Shown: positions 8,216-16,505 of the stretch, in pieces
Position numbering within the stretch: position 1 is the stretch's first letter
How the letters are laid out: every line of letters begins with the position of its first letter
From: UBA7672 sp965279205
GTDB lineage: Bacteria > Pseudomonadota > Alphaproteobacteria > Caulobacterales > Hyphomonadaceae
Assembly: GCA_965279205.1 (NCBI GenBank)
Contig: OZ257144.1
Location: 1,674,001-1,738,000 of the forward strand
Direction: 5' to 3'
DNA: 64,000 nt
Notes under the pieces: model-generated
Told to the model about the DNA's origin: nothing
Databases searched by the model: none
What the model saw: the letters and a program-made list of their open reading frames with translations, nothing else
Made by a program: the position numbers and the translations under genes

Positions 8216-8788
8216 CTATTGCGGAGCTGGCTGTGGCGCCCGGCCCAGGAAGCTATCGAGCGGCGTAGCCGGATTGCCGGGCGGCTTGTACCCGCTGAGG
8301 TTCATTGCCTCACCATGCTTCACGGCATCGTCGTAGGTCATGCCTTTGTATTTCACGAGATAGGCTGACCACATGTTGCTGGCGCGCCAGGCGACAGTGC
8401 AGTGGAGCAGCACCTTGCCGCTGGCTTTCTCCATGGCGTCGCCGAACGTCTTGAGGGCTTCGGGCGAATAGGGGTGATCCTTGTCGCCGAGCGGGATATG
8501 GACGTAGGTGATGCCGAGTTCCTTCGCGACGGCGGCTTCGTCGAACGGAACCTGCTTGCGGTTATCCATCTCGGGCTGGGTGCGCAGGTTGATGACGGTC
8601 TTAATGCCTTGGGCTGCCATGTCGCGTAGCGCCTGTTCGGTCGGCTGTCCGGCGACGTAAGCGGCGCCCGCGTCTGCGATCATCCCTTGGAAGCCCGTCG
8701 TGCTCAGCTTTTCGGGAAAGTGGACGGCCTGTTGCGCGAAGGCGGGCGCGGTGAAGAGCAGGGACAGGGCTACAAGGGCAAAGCGCAT
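8216..8788 (-). CDS. Exported dual-specificity-phosphatase-like protein (DUF442-type)
   Basis: I start the gene at the ATG at 8788, preceded by GGAGGA at good spacing; the longer frame to 8932 would overlap the neighbouring yqgE gene. The 190 residues begin with a Sec signal peptide (MRFALVALSLLFTAPAFAQ, cleavage after AFA). The mature part has a GIKTVINLRTQPEM strand and a phosphatase-like loop HCTVAWRAS. That loop is CX4R, as in DUF442/Blh-type proteins, not the CX5R of classic tyrosine phosphatases. It is probably periplasmic. The substrate is unknown. Confidence 0.75.
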   Translation of the reverse strand: MRFALVALSLLFTAPAFAQQAVHFPEKLSTTGFQGMIADAGAAYVAGQPTEQALRDMAAQGIKTVINLRTQPEMDNRKQVPFDEAAVAKELGITYVHIPLGDKDHPYSPEALKTFGDAMEKASGKVLLHCTVAWRASNMWSAYLVKYKGMTYDDAVKHGEAMNLSGYKPPGNPATPLDSFLGRAPQPAPQ

Positions 8789-8862
8789 GGGGTTCCTCCG
8801 GAGTAGGGGGAATAGGGAATAGCCCGTCGGGATTGGCAAGGGTGTTGAAGCGGTTGTGAGCC

Positions 8863-9468
8863 CTACGCCCTGCCGCCGGTAACCTGCAGCTTGTCTGGCG
8901 AAACGCCGATCCTTGCGAGGGCTCGGCTCCATTTGGTATCCAGCGACGGGTCGTAGACCAGGGCAGTGTCGGGGATGCCGACGAGCCAGACGTTTTCAGC
9001 GAGCTCCATTTCGAGCTGGCCGGCGCCCCACCCGGAATAGCCGAGCGCTAGGACGAATTTCTCGGGTGGCGTGTCGGACGTCATGGCGTGGAGCACGTCG
9101 CGCGTGGCGGTGAGGCAGACGCCGTCGCAGATGTTCAGCGTGGCGCCGTCGCTGTCATAATCTTCCGAATGAAGGACAAAGCCTCGGTCGCGGCTGACGG
9201 GGCCGCCAACGAGGATGTGCGCATCTTCCGGCGCGCCATCGCCATCGACGCCGAGCTGGTCGAGCAGTTCGGGAAGGCTGTCTTCCTCGGACACCTTGTT
9301 GAGCACGATGCCCATCGCGTGTTCTTCATTGTGGGTGCAGACAAGGATGACCGCCCGGCTGAAGCGGGGGTCCTCGATCGCGGGGGACGCGATCAGCAGC
9401 TTGCCGGCGAGCGAGCCTTCCAAATGGGCTGTCTCCAGATCGGTCAGGCTATCCTTCAGGTCGGGCAT
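8863..9468 (-). CDS. YqgE/AlgH family protein
   Basis: The 201-residue protein has all the blocks of the YqgE/AlgH (DUF179) family: LAGKLLIASPAIEDPRFSRA near residue 20, HAMGIVLNK, the GGPVSRDRGFVLH motif and LGYSGWGAGQLEMELAENVW. The family is widespread and, despite the AlgH name, has no settled biochemical role. In Pseudomonas it has been linked to alginate regulation. It is divergent from the peroxiredoxin gene at 9614 and lies upstream of the phosphatase-like gene on the same strand, 74 bases away. Confidence 0.92.
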   Translation of the reverse strand: MPDLKDSLTDLETAHLEGSLAGKLLIASPAIEDPRFSRAVILVCTHNEEHAMGIVLNKVSEEDSLPELLDQLGVDGDGAPEDAHILVGGPVSRDRGFVLHSEDYDSDGATLNICDGVCLTATRDVLHAMTSDTPPEKFVLALGYSGWGAGQLEMELAENVWLVGIPDTALVYDPSLDTKWSRALARIGVSPDKLQVTGGRA

Positions 9469-9613
9469 GCTGGGCTTTCAGGCGGGGCAAGGCAAGCCGG
9501 GATTGCGGCGGCCGATTCCGAAAAACACGGCGTGGCCAAAGAGATTCGCCTTGAGGCCGGAAACGCTCTAGATCGGGGCCGGTTCATTTGATGCTGTTCC
9601 AGGGAGATCAGGC

Positions 9614-10096
9614 ATGACGATCAAGGTTGGCGACAAGCTGCCGGAAGCGACCTTCAAGGTGATGAAGGACGGCAAGCCGTCCGACCTGACCGTTGCAGAC
9701 CTCACCAAGGGTAAGAAGGTGGCGCTGTTTGCCGTGCCGGGTGCGTTCACGCCGACCTGCTCGGTCAAGCACCTGCCGGGCTACAAGGAAAAGGCCGGCG
9801 ACTTCCGCTCCAAAGGCGTGGATACGATCGCCTGCGTTTCGGTGAACGATGTGTTCGTCATGAATGCGTGGGGCAAGGACCAGCAGGTGGGCGACGACGT
9901 GGTGATGCTCGCCGACGGCAACGGCGCATTCGCCAAGGCCGTGGGCCTCGAGATGGACGGTTCAGGCTTCGGCATGGGCTCGCGCTCGAAACGCTACTCC
10001 ATGATCGTCGAGGACGGCGTGGTGAAGTCTCTGAACGTCGAGGCGCCGGGCGAGTTCAAGGTGTCCGCCGCCGACTACATGCTCGGCCAGCTCTAG
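9614..10096 (+). CDS. Peroxiredoxin, Prx5 family
   Basis: A 160-residue thiol peroxidase that reduces hydrogen peroxide and organic peroxides. The peroxidatic cysteine lies in PGAFTPTCSVKHLPGY, the TPTCS form that marks Prx5 enzymes, at about residue 49. VSVNDVFVMNAWGK and the SKRYSMIVEDG block are also family-typical. There is a good GGGAG Shine-Dalgarno before the ATG. The upstream region is divergent with yqgE (145 bases), so control is likely local. I see no OxyR-type site that I could defend. Confidence 0.94.
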   Translation: MTIKVGDKLPEATFKVMKDGKPSDLTVADLTKGKKVALFAVPGAFTPTCSVKHLPGYKEKAGDFRSKGVDTIACVSVNDVFVMNAWGKDQQVGDDVVMLADGNGAFAKAVGLEMDGSGFGMGSRSKRYSMIVEDGVVKSLNVEAPGEFKVSAADYMLGQL

Positions 10097-10213
10097 CGGT
10101 TTACGGCTAGCGATTTTCCCGATCTCGCGTTTCAGGGGACTTGCACGCAGGTCCCTTGACCTCCATGTCTGATCGTGACAAGGTTCCTTGTCACGATGAT
10201 GGGAGTGGATGGG

Positions 10214-11206
10214 ATGGAATTCGGCGACATCGGCAACAATGCAGGGCTTCTGGTTCCGGTCTTTCTGGTCGTGCTCGGGGTCATCCTGATCTTCAGCGCC
10301 GTGAAAGTGGTGCCGCAGGGCTATCAGTACACGGTCGAGCAATTCGGCCGGTACACTCGGACGCTGCAGCCTGGCCTCGCCTTCATCATGCCGTTCATGG
10401 ACCGCGTCGGCCACAAGCTGAACATGATGGAGAACGTGCTCGACATTCCGACGCAGGAAGTGATCACCAAGGACAACGCGATGGTGTCGTGCGACGCCGT
10501 GGTGTTCACGCAAATCGTTGATCCGGTGCCTGCCGCCTATGAGGTCAACGATCTCATCCGCGCGATTAGCAACCTGTCGATGACCAACATCCGTACGGTG
10601 GTCGGCTCGATGGACCTCGACCAGGTTCTGTCCAACCGCGACGACATCAACGCTCGCCTGCTGTCGGTGATCGATGCGGCGACGCAGCCGTGGGGCGTGA
10701 AAGTAACTCGTATCGAGATCAAGGACCTGACGCCGCCGGCGGACATCACCGAGGCGATGGCCCGGCAGATGAAGGCCGAACGCCTGAAGCGTGCGCAGAT
10801 CCTCGAAGCCGAGGGTGATCGCGCCTCCGCCATTCTCAAGGCGGAAGGTCAGAAGCAGTCGCAGATCCTCGAGGCGGAAGGCCGCCGCGAGGCCGCCTTC
10901 CGCGACGCCGAGGCGCGCGAACGCGCGGCTGAAGCCGAAGCGAAAGCGACCGAGGTCGTCTCCGAAGCCATCGCCAAGGGCGACGTCAATGCGATCAACT
11001 ATTTCCTTGGCCTGAAGTACGTCGAAGCGTTCTCAAAGCTGGCGTCCTCGCCGCAGCAACGCACAGTTATCGTGCCGGCTGACTTTGCTGGACTGGTAGG
11101 CGCGATTGAGGGCGTGAAGGCGCTGACCGATAATGTGAAGCGCGGCAACGGCCCGGCGCCAAATACCCCGCCGGCCGGCGGCAGCCCGTTCGCGACGCGG
11201 GGGTAG
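10214..11206 (+). CDS. SPFH/Band 7 membrane protease-associated protein (stomatin/QmcA-like)
   Basis: A single N-terminal membrane span (about 10-30, LLVPVFLVVLGVILIFSAV) is followed by a Band 7 domain (VVPQGYQYTVEQFGRYTRTL, then ITKDNAMVSCDAVVFTQI) and a long alanine/glutamate-rich coiled coil at about 185-260. The tail is proline- and glycine-rich. I chose the ATG at 10214 because GGGAG lies eight bases upstream; an in-frame GTG at 10175 and ATGs at 10196 and 10199 are alternatives. It precedes an NfeD gene by 3 bases, the classical partner arrangement for membrane-organising SPFH proteins. Confidence 0.9.
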   Translation: MEFGDIGNNAGLLVPVFLVVLGVILIFSAVKVVPQGYQYTVEQFGRYTRTLQPGLAFIMPFMDRVGHKLNMMENVLDIPTQEVITKDNAMVSCDAVVFTQIVDPVPAAYEVNDLIRAISNLSMTNIRTVVGSMDLDQVLSNRDDINARLLSVIDAATQPWGVKVTRIEIKDLTPPADITEAMARQMKAERLKRAQILEAEGDRASAILKAEGQKQSQILEAEGRREAAFRDAEARERAAEAEAKATEVVSEAIAKGDVNAINYFLGLKYVEAFSKLASSPQQRTVIVPADFAGLVGAIEGVKALTDNVKRGNGPAPNTPPAGGSPFATRG

Positions 11207-11209
11207 GTC

Positions 11210-11680
11210 ATGGACGCCATAGTCGGCCTGCTGGAAGGATTTACGGTCTGGCACTGGGTGGGCATCGGCATCGTGTTGCTGACGCTCGAAGTGGCGGTTG
11301 GCACGTTCGACCTGCTCTGGGTGGCGCTTGGAGCGTTCGTGACCGCCCTGTTCGCGCTGGTCGTGCCGCTGCCGGCGGGAGGTTGGCAGGGACAGTTGAC
11401 CTTCTTTGGCCTCATCGCGCTTGCCTTCGTGATTTCGGGGCGGACGCTGTTCAAGGGCCTGCGCCAGCACAACACGTCCCACCCGCACCTCAACGACCGG
11501 CTCGCCACCATGGTGGGCCAGCACGGCCAGGCCGCGACAAAGTTCAACAATGGCGAGGGCAAGGTGAAGGTCGGCGACACGATGTGGCTGGCGCGCTCCG
11601 AGGATGCAGCCATCGTTGAGGGCGACCGGATCGTGGTCTCGGGCGTCGAGTCCGGCACGCTGAAGGTGAAGCTCTCGTAG
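11210..11680 (+). CDS. NfeD family protein
   Basis: The 156-residue protein has two to three N-terminal membrane spans (about 14-65 and 70-83) and a soluble C-terminal OB-fold domain (about 95-156) with MVGQHGQAATKF and VKVGDTMWLARSED, as in short NfeD proteins. NfeD partners SPFH proteins in the same operon and is thought to assist membrane microdomain formation or membrane-protein quality control. It begins three bases after the SPFH stop and ends convergent with the unknown gene at 11714. Confidence 0.9.
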   Translation: MDAIVGLLEGFTVWHWVGIGIVLLTLEVAVGTFDLLWVALGAFVTALFALVVPLPAGGWQGQLTFFGLIALAFVISGRTLFKGLRQHNTSHPHLNDRLATMVGQHGQAATKFNNGEGKVKVGDTMWLARSEDAAIVEGDRIVVSGVESGTLKVKLS

Positions 11681-11713
11681 AAGTCTGTTCGCCGAGAAAC
11701 TTTCCTTCTTACG

Positions 11714-12556
11714 TCATGTCTTCGCGCCAATCTTGAGGCTTTTCACTACGATGATCTTGGCGAGGTTGGCGCCAGGGATGAACATGTTTGCTGCTTCCGC
11801 GCCAGCGTCGAGCAGGAAGGCCGGGTCGATGAACTTGCCGACATAGTCCTCGAACGTCTTGCCGCCGACCTTCACCTCGCCGCTGACTGCGTCGAACTCG
11901 ACGACGGCTTCCTTGTTCTGCCATCGATAGCGAAAGGCATAGACGGGGCGGTAGTAGAGATCGATCGCATCGACCTGCACTTTTTCCTCAAGGATGCGGT
12001 CGGCTTCTATCTTCGGCATCACCTGGGAGAGCACTTCCCGCGTCAGCGAAGACGACTTCGCCTCTGGGGGCACCACGACGGCGCCTGCCCTGGCCTGATC
12101 ATTCAGGTCATCGGCCGCGACGGGCTTGGCTTCGTAGCTGAGGTAGGACCTGAGCGCTGGCTGCGCGGTCTTGGTGAGGCCGTCGTAGAACCATTCGTGT
12201 CGATTGTCCTCGCGGCACGCTTCGAGCGCACTCACCACGATCTCACGATTGGTCGCCGCGACCAGCTCGCCGAACAGTGTGAACGACTGCACTTCCGGAC
12301 CGACCTTGATGCGGTGCTCGCGGCGGCGTTCGTAGATATAGTCGGTATGGGTGGAGAGTCGCCAGAAGGGTTGAAGGCGGCGCTCGCGATAGACCACCTG
12401 ATAGTCTTCGTCCTTGTGCCGGGTGAGGAGGCCGCCGAGCTTGGCGAAGGCGCCAAAGGCGTCGGTGCGTTTCGCCCAGGCGCGGCCCTCAGCATGGTCC
12501 ATGCTGAAGCGGTCGGCCAGAAGAAGGATGCGCTCCTCGGCAATTTCGACGTTCAT
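11714..12556 (-). CDS. Unknown protein, tandem paralogue A
   Basis: A 280-residue soluble protein I cannot assign. It is clearly related along its full length to the protein encoded just upstream (12657-13484). Both share KRTDAFGAFAKLGG near residue 30, LQPFWRLS, EWFxDGLTK, QPALxxYL, an AxVVPPxAK stretch and VDAIDLYYRPVYAFRYRWQ. No signal peptide or obvious membrane span is present; the C-terminal AEAANMFIPGANLAKIIVVK is mildly hydrophobic. The two copies lie head to tail on the minus strand 100 bases apart, so a local duplication is the simplest history. Confidence 0.75.
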   Translation of the reverse strand: MNVEIAEERILLLADRFSMDHAEGRAWAKRTDAFGAFAKLGGLLTRHKDEDYQVVYRERRLQPFWRLSTHTDYIYERRREHRIKVGPEVQSFTLFGELVAATNREIVVSALEACREDNRHEWFYDGLTKTAQPALRSYLSYEAKPVAADDLNDQARAGAVVVPPEAKSSSLTREVLSQVMPKIEADRILEEKVQVDAIDLYYRPVYAFRYRWQNKEAVVEFDAVSGEVKVGGKTFEDYVGKFIDPAFLLDAGAEAANMFIPGANLAKIIVVKSLKIGAKT

Positions 12557-12656
12557 GGCAGGCCCCCGGGGTTCCCGTGGACCCTGTCATACACCCTGCG
12601 AGGCCTTGTCGCAAAACCCTGCAACTGCCGCGGGTCGGGCCGTTACGCGCTCTCGC

Positions 12657-13484
12657 CTAGCTCTTCAGCTTGGTGACGAACATCCTCGCGAGGTTCACGC
12701 CGGGGATCAGCATGTTCGCGGCTTCAGCGCTGGCATCAAGCAGGAAGGCTGGATCGACGAGCTTGCCGACATAAGTCTCGAAGGTGGAGCCGCCGACCCT
12801 GGCGTCGCCCGTGACAGCGTCGACCTCGACCACGGCTTCCTTGGTCTGCCAGCGATAGCGCACGGCGTAGACCGGGCGGTAGTAGAGATCGATCGCGTCG
12901 ATCTGCATCTTCTCCTCGATCACGCGGTCGGCTTCGATCTTGCGGATCGCCTGGCTGATGACGTCGCGCGTCAGCATCGAGGCCTTGGCCTGCGGCGGAA
13001 CGACGATGGCGCCAGACTTGGTCTGGTCGTTCAGCTCTTCGGCGGTGACGGGCTTCGACTCAAAGTCGAGATAGGCCTTGAGCGCCGGCTGGGCGGCCTT
13101 GGTGAGGCCGTCGAAGAACCATTCGCGCTGGTTTGATTCACGGCAGCACTCCGTGACGGTGACCGCCGCTTCCTTGTTCGACGCCGGGAAGCTCTGGCCA
13201 TTGACGGTAACCGACTGCACCTCGCCAGCGACCTTCAGGCGATGCGGGCGGTCGCGTTCGTAGACGTGTTCGGTGAGCGCGCTGAGCCGCCAGAAGGGTT
13301 GCAGGCGCAGTTCGCGATAGGCGATCTCGTACTCTTCGTCCTTGGGCTTGGACAGAAAACCGCCGAGCTTGGCGAAGGCGCCGAAAGCGTCGGTGCGCTT
13401 GGTCCAGGCGCGTTCTTCCGCCTGCTCGACGCTGAAGCGGGGCGACAGCTGGAGAATACGTTCTTCTGCGAGTTCGACTTTCAT
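12657..13484 (-). CDS. Unknown protein, tandem paralogue B
   Basis: The 275-residue partner of the gene at 11714. I start it at the ATG at 13484 (MKVELAEERI), which aligns with the start of paralogue A (MNVEIAEERI); the longer frame to 13556 has no support from the alignment. The conserved core VDAIDLYYRPVYAxRYRWQxKEAVVE with a charged/aromatic pattern suggests a beta-rich domain. The C-terminus AEAANMLIPGVNLARMFVTK matches paralogue A. No enzymatic motif is visible. Both genes probably share one transcript starting upstream of 13484. Confidence 0.75.
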   Translation of the reverse strand: MKVELAEERILQLSPRFSVEQAEERAWTKRTDAFGAFAKLGGFLSKPKDEEYEIAYRELRLQPFWRLSALTEHVYERDRPHRLKVAGEVQSVTVNGQSFPASNKEAAVTVTECCRESNQREWFFDGLTKAAQPALKAYLDFESKPVTAEELNDQTKSGAIVVPPQAKASMLTRDVISQAIRKIEADRVIEEKMQIDAIDLYYRPVYAVRYRWQTKEAVVEVDAVTGDARVGGSTFETYVGKLVDPAFLLDASAEAANMLIPGVNLARMFVTKLKS

Positions 13485-13605
13485 GGGCAGTCCCGATTCC
13501 CTTGCGGCAGACCCTAATCCCGGATCGCGCCGCGTCGTCAACCTTGCTTCCGGCAACCAGCGAACTGTGCGATCATTCGACTGTAATCCGATCGGGGAGG
13601 ATCTG

Positions 13606-14418
13606 ATGACGGATGCTGCAATTGGCGGCGCGACGAAGGTTTCGTCGCGGTATTTCTACACGTGGATGGCGCTGACCTGCTTCGCCATCGCGGTGCTCGG
13701 CTTCATGCCGACCTACTTCATGCCGCTCGTGCAGGGGAAATTCCAGGCCGAACCGATCGTGCACATCCACGGCATGGTCCTGTTCTCGTGGTGTGCGCTG
13801 TTCTGCACGCAGACCTGGCTGGTGGCGAAGGGCGGCACGCTGGCGCACCGCAGCTGGGGCATGCTGGGCATCGCCATTGTTGCGGCCATGGTATGCGTGG
13901 TGACGGCGGTGGTGTCCTTGCGGATCTCGCAGGCTGCGACGCCGGGCATGCCGGCGGAACAGGCATTCGGCCTGAAGTCGTTTGCTTGGGTCAGCATCAG
14001 CGCGTTGGTGTTCTTCGTGCCGGTGTTCGTGCTGGCGATCGTGAATATCAAGAAGCCAGACGTGCACAAGCGGCTGATGCTGCTCGGTACGATCTCACTG
14101 CTCGGCGCGCCGATCGCTCGCTGGTTCCTGACCTTCCTGGCCCCGCCGCCGGACCCAAATGCGGCGGTGTTCCTGCTGGCCAACGGCAATCCGGCGCCGG
14201 TTGCGCCGCCGATCGAGGTGGCGATCCCACCGTCGCTGGTGGGCGACATACTGTGGGTGGTCGCGATGGTCTATGACTGGCGCACGACCGGACGCGTGCA
14301 TCCGGTCTACATCGTCGGCGGCGCCATCATGCTGGTCCTGCAACTGACGCTGTCGCCGATTGCGCACTCGGATGCCTGGCAAAGCATCGCGACGGCGATC
14401 GGTCATCTTGCCGGGTAA
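13606..14418 (+). CDS. Polytopic membrane protein with conserved histidines
   Basis: A 270-residue protein with about seven hydrophobic segments. I start at the ATG at 13606, preceded by GGGGAGG. Histidines cluster at membrane borders: VHIHGMVLFSW, LAHRSWGMLG and DVHKRLMLLG. This pattern resembles the DUF2306/cytochrome b561-like type of small membrane protein, in which such His residues can bind haem, but I cannot confirm the family. It is divergent from the tandem paralogues and convergent with rnhA, with only 9 bases between the stops. Confidence 0.7.
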   Translation: MTDAAIGGATKVSSRYFYTWMALTCFAIAVLGFMPTYFMPLVQGKFQAEPIVHIHGMVLFSWCALFCTQTWLVAKGGTLAHRSWGMLGIAIVAAMVCVVTAVVSLRISQAATPGMPAEQAFGLKSFAWVSISALVFFVPVFVLAIVNIKKPDVHKRLMLLGTISLLGAPIARWFLTFLAPPPDPNAAVFLLANGNPAPVAPPIEVAIPPSLVGDILWVVAMVYDWRTTGRVHPVYIVGGAIMLVLQLTLSPIAHSDAWQSIATAIGHLAG

Positions 14419-14427
14419 AGCCAACGG

Positions 14428-14868
14428 CTAGCGGCGGTTTTCGTCACAGCCCTTGCGGGCAAGTGCGTCGGCGCGGTCGTTTTCGGCGTGGCCGGAATGG
14501 CCCTTCACCCAGCGCCAGTCGACCCTGTGCACGGCGGCAGCGGTATCGAGGCGCATCCAGAGGTCCTGGTTCTTCACCGGCTCCTTGGCGGCATTCTTCC
14601 AGCCATTGCGCTTCCAGTTGATGATCCATTTAGTGAGACCGTCTTTCACGTAGGTGCTGTCGGTATGGAGGACGATCTTCGTCGCCGTCGGCTGCGATTC
14701 CAGGGCGACGATCGCGGCCATCAGCTCCATGCGGTTGTTGGTGGTGGCGGGCTCACCACCGTGAAGTTCGGTCTCGGTGCCGCTGGCTCGGATGAGCACG
14801 CCCCAGCCGCCGGGGCCCGGGTTTCCCGAGCACGCGCCGTCCGTCCATACTTCCACTGTGTCAGCCAT
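14428..14868 (-). CDS. rnhA: Ribonuclease HI
   Basis: RNase HI cleaves the RNA strand of RNA-DNA hybrids. The 146-residue protein from the ATG at 14868 carries the four acidic catalytic residues: Asp in VWTDGACSGNPGPGGWG at 10, Glu in TTNNRMELMAA at 48, Asp in LHTDSTYV at 70 and Asp in HAENDRADALARK at 131. VKGHSGHAEND holds the catalytic His loop. A longer open frame to 15255 is not needed and overlaps the gene on the other strand. In many alphaproteobacteria rnhA directly follows thrB; here two membrane-protein genes lie between them. Confidence 0.96.
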   Translation of the reverse strand: MADTVEVWTDGACSGNPGPGGWGVLIRASGTETELHGGEPATTNNRMELMAAIVALESQPTATKIVLHTDSTYVKDGLTKWIINWKRNGWKNAAKEPVKNQDLWMRLDTAAAVHRVDWRWVKGHSGHAENDRADALARKGCDENRR

Positions 14869-14927
14869 CGTGGTCAGGTCGCGGGGTTTGCTTCCGTCGT
14901 CAAGGGCGGCGCGGCCGAGATCGTGGT

Positions 14928-15533
14928 ATGACCCACAGTGTTCAGCTGGTGATTGGAAGCGCCGATAGCGTCGCGGCCTTTCTGCGCGACTGGCCGGGCT
15001 CCCGATCCGTGGAGCTTGCCGGAGGCTGGCATGCTGTTCCGGTCGACGATGCGCTTTTCCAGCAGATCGAAATGTCGTCTCGGGAAGCAAGGAGGCCGGA
15101 AGAGCTGGATTCATCGCCGCCCGGACTCGAAGCGGCGATGGAAGTCGCCACGCGGGGCGGCGGCGCGCTAGCCTATGTCGAGACTGACTATTGGGGCGGC
15201 TCTGGCGGGCAATCGGCGGTCGCCTACGTCGATGGCCGGGTGGCCGTTCATCCATATCGATCCAAAGGAGCGGGTGGGCCGATCAATTCGGCGCTGCGCG
15301 CTATCGGTGTCGCGCGTGGCGCCGACGATGAGTTCGACACGATCGGTCTGGGCGAGCGGCGCACAATGACTGACTACGAGCTGGAGGGGCCGGTGCGGTT
15401 GCGCTCGCCGCTCGCGGTTGCGGCAGAGCTCTTGGGCGCTGATGCGCCGGAGCCAACCATCTTGATCTGGTTGGTGCTGGTCCTTATCGCGGCATTCGTC
15501 GCTGTCGGGACTATGATGGCGATGCTGCGCTAG
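14928..15533 (+). CDS. Unknown protein with C-terminal membrane anchor
   Basis: A 201-residue protein with no family that I recognise. The body (about 1-170) is soluble and mixed, with a GGGALAYVETDYWGGSGGQ loop and SKGAGGPINSALRAIGVARG. The last 25 residues (TILIWLVLVLIAAFVAVG) form one membrane span, so it is likely a tail-anchored inner-membrane protein facing the cytoplasm. It is inserted on the opposite strand between rnhA and the paralogous membrane-protein genes, and its 3' end overlaps the 3' end of the next gene by 23 bases in convergent orientation. Confidence 0.65.
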   Translation: MTHSVQLVIGSADSVAAFLRDWPGSRSVELAGGWHAVPVDDALFQQIEMSSREARRPEELDSSPPGLEAAMEVATRGGGALAYVETDYWGGSGGQSAVAYVDGRVAVHPYRSKGAGGPINSALRAIGVARGADDEFDTIGLGERRTMTDYELEGPVRLRSPLAVAAELLGADAPEPTILIWLVLVLIAAFVAVGTMMAMLR

Positions 15534-16017
15534 ATCGCGCGAAATCGCGATCGGGTCGGCGGATATACCAGAACACAAGTGCGCCGGCGACGCCTGCCAC
15601 GCCGATGATGGCGGTCGTATCCAGCGACATATCCGAGGTGTTGCCCCACACCGGGCCGAGGATGATCGGCGCCATGACAAAGAAACCGGCAACGGCCATC
15701 ACCGCGCCAAGCGTGATGTAGATCAGCAGATGGCCCTGGCGCAGGCGCAGCAGCAGGAGGTGAACCGGCCAGCCAAGGACGAACGCGGGAACAACCCCGA
15801 GAATCGCGCCGCCTTCTGCGCCGATAGTTGCCGACGATAGTAGAATGTTGAAGGCATCTGGCGGCCAGCCCACCGTTGCGGTGAGCCAGGCCAGTCCGAA
15901 CAGATTGTAGCCGAGGATGACGATCACGCCACCGGCGATCGGCGCGAGGATCAGGCCGACAAGCGAGCGTGCGAATTTGACGGGAGAGAAGCCGGAAGAT
16001 GTGGCTGTCTCGCTCAC
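15511..16017 (-). CDS. Four-span membrane protein, paralogue of the next gene
   Basis: A 168-residue hydrophobic protein with four predicted spans (about 17-40, 57-85, 93-117, 135-152) ending in FWYIRRPDRD plus a short Ser/Ala tail. It shares the C-terminal RRPDRD signature, span layout and a GWPV motif with the neighbouring product (16014-16505). Its start overlaps the stop of that gene by 4 bases (ATGA), so the pair is translationally coupled. The function is unknown. Confidence 0.65.
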   Translation of the reverse strand: MSETATSSGFSPVKFARSLVGLILAPIAGGVIVILGYNLFGLAWLTATVGWPPDAFNILLSSATIGAEGGAILGVVPAFVLGWPVHLLLLRLRQGHLLIYITLGAVMAVAGFFVMAPIILGPVWGNTSDMSLDTTAIIGVAGVAGALVFWYIRRPDRDFARSSAASPS

Positions 16018-16505
16018 GCTTGCTCCGCCGCCTTGCCGGCATCCCGATCCGGTCGCCGGATCATCCAGAAGATCAGGCCGCTGAGCGTGCCGATCACCAG
16101 ACCGACGGCGGCAACCGCCATGAGCGCCATGGCGTCGGTTGTCGAAGCTTCAGGGAGTGCGCGAACCAGACCAGCAACAGCGCCGGCAATCGCTCCGACA
16201 CCGATATACCATGTCACGGTCGCATTAGTGCGCCGAAGCAGGAACGCATGAGCGATCAGCCCAACTGTCAGCGTGACGGGCCAGCCCGTCAGCGCGCCAT
16301 AGGTGAGGCCCTCCCGGATCAGGCCGAGAGATGTCCCCATGGGGTCCACACCCTCTGCGAATACCAGCCGGTTGAAGACGGTTGCGGCGAGGATCAGGGT
16401 GACGACCGCTGTCGCCACAGGCGCGGAGAGCAGCACGGCAAGCGCAAGCGGCAGCGGCTTCGTAGGTTGAAGCCAGTTGTCCTCGGGAGGCGTGGTCGCG
16501 TTCAT
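16014..16505 (-). CDS. Four-span membrane protein, coupled to thrB
   Basis: A 163-residue protein with four predicted membrane spans (about 18-47, 74-92, 98-116, 124-148) and a FWMIRRPDRD C-terminus like its neighbour. Its ATG overlaps the thrB stop by 4 bases, giving the coupled order thrB, this gene, then the paralogue at 15511. No transport or enzymatic motif is visible. The placement suggests these two genes entered or duplicated between thrB and rnhA. Confidence 0.65.
   Translation of the reverse strand: MNATTPPEDNWLQPTKPLPLALAVLLSAPVATAVVTLILAATVFNRLVFAEGVDPMGTSLGLIREGLTYGALTGWPVTLTVGLIAHAFLLRRTNATVTWYIGVGAIAGAVAGLVRALPEASTTDAMALMAVAAVGLVIGTLSGLIFWMIRRPDRDAGKAAEQA

Noticed and set aside
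8789..8932. N-terminal extension of the phosphatase-like gene to 8932
   Set aside because: It would overlap the yqgE gene and hide a clear signal peptide and ribosome site at 8788.
14869..15255. N-terminal extension of rnhA to 15255
   Set aside because: RNase HI family length and start are met at 14868; the extension is antisense to the gene at 14928.
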